From: Paramecium sonneborni
Lineage: Eukaryota; Ciliophora; Oligohymenophorea; Peniculida; Parameciidae
DNA: 64,000 bases
Assembly (NCBI GenBank): GCA_905182985.1
Contig: CAJJDN010000065.1
Span: 152,522-216,521, forward strand
Reading direction: 5' to 3'
In this document: positions 63,526 through 64,000 of the stretch, piece after piece
Position numbering within the stretch: position 1 is the stretch's first letter
How the letters are laid out: every line of letters begins with the position of its first letter
Translations under genes and position numbers: made by a program
Notes under the pieces: model-generated
Databases searched by the model: none
Seen by the model: the letters and a program-made list of their open reading frames with translations, nothing else
What the model was told of the DNA's origin: nothing

Positions 63526-64000
63526 NNNNNNNNNNNNNNNNNNNNNNNNNNNNNNNNNNNNNNNNNNNNNNNNNNNNNNNNNNNNNNNNNNNNNNNNNNN
63601 NNNNNNNNNNNNNNNNNNNNNNNNNNNNNNNNNNNNNNNNNNNNNNNNNNNNNNNNNNNNNNNNNNNNNNNNNNNNNNNNNNNNNNNNNNNNNNNNNNNN
63701 NNNNNNNNNNNNNNNNNNNNNNNNNNNNNNNNNNNNNNNNNNNNNNNNNNNNNNNNNNNNNNNNNNNNNNNNNNNNNNNNNNNNNNNNNNNNNNNNNNNN
63801 NNNNNNNNNNNNNNNNNNNNNNNNNNNNNNNNNNNNNNNNNNNNNNNNNNNNNNNNNNNNNNNNNNNNNNNNNNNNNNNNNNNNNNNNNNNNNNNNNNNN
63901 NNNNNNNNNNNNNNNNNNNNNNNNNNNNNNNNNNNNNNNNNNNNNNNNNNNNNNNNNNNNNNNNNNNNNNNNNNNNNNNNNNNNNNNNNNNNNNNNNNNN
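63526..64000. other. Run of N (scaffold gap)
   Basis: At least 475 unknown bases up to the window end. Unlike the single-N joins this is a sized or default-length gap. Confidence 0.99.

Overview
The window is ciliate macronuclear DNA, almost certainly from the genus Paramecium. Protein-coding frames are full of in-frame TAA and TAG read as glutamine, TGA is the only stop that ends them, the DNA is very AT-rich, genes are packed on both strands with very short spacers, and nearly every recognisable gene is cut by GT..AG introns of about 19-37 nt. I assigned introns by looking for the short GT..AG segment that restores a conserved protein motif; in most fully resolved genes the spliced length then comes out divisible by three. 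A reading in the standard genetic code gives only meaningless fragments.

Layout. 1-3.6 kb: C-terminus of an unknown gene, a RING/TRAF zinc-finger gene, and an ankyrin-DHHC palmitoyltransferase gene (minus strand). 3.9-12.9 kb: a large coiled-coil protein, a PKA catalytic subunit, a PH-START-ORD lipid-transfer protein and an unknown protein. 12.9-21.6 kb: a giant USP-type deubiquitinase. 21.7-28.7 kb: a two-TM protein, an ECTF-repeat protein, a two-domain cation channel and an aspartyl protease. 29-37.5 kb: centrin, a PIH1 dynein-assembly protein, an EEF1A-type methyltransferase, a Pumilio protein, a small membrane protein, an acylated AGC kinase and a degenerate aspartyl-protease-like membrane protein. 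37.5-45.9 kb: RPS2, AP-4 epsilon, a CFAP97-like protein, a SECIS-binding-protein-2-like protein and RPL13A. 46-56 kb: two unresolved membrane-protein genes, an ABCC transporter, a Sec1/Munc18 protein and DNAAF1. 56-63.5 kb: a short unknown ORF, an STK32-like kinase and a Ser/Lys-rich protein. From 63526 the window is a run of N.

The sequence is an imperfect scaffold. Single N characters at 605, 38711, 57734 and 61622 each separate two direct copies of the same sequence, and in each case the offset between copies equals the copy length plus one. That is the signature of contig ends that overlap but were not merged. The apparent tandem RPS2 genes, the split and repeated STK32-like kinase and the repeated 5' ends are therefore artefacts, and the non-redundant content is about 58.6 kb.

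I see no operon-like functional unit. The genes are ordinary eukaryotic housekeeping, trafficking (AP-4, Sec1, DHHC), signalling (three AGC-type kinases) and ciliary (centrin, PIH1, CFAP97, DNAAF1) genes. No tRNA, rRNA, transposon, CRISPR array or telomere was recognised. The less ordinary observations are protein architectures (START plus ORD in one chain, an aspartyl-protease fold with both catalytic motifs lost, a two-domain channel with T-x-D-S-W pores), the gene compaction (spacers of 13-20 nt) and many 3n introns that lack an in-frame TGA.
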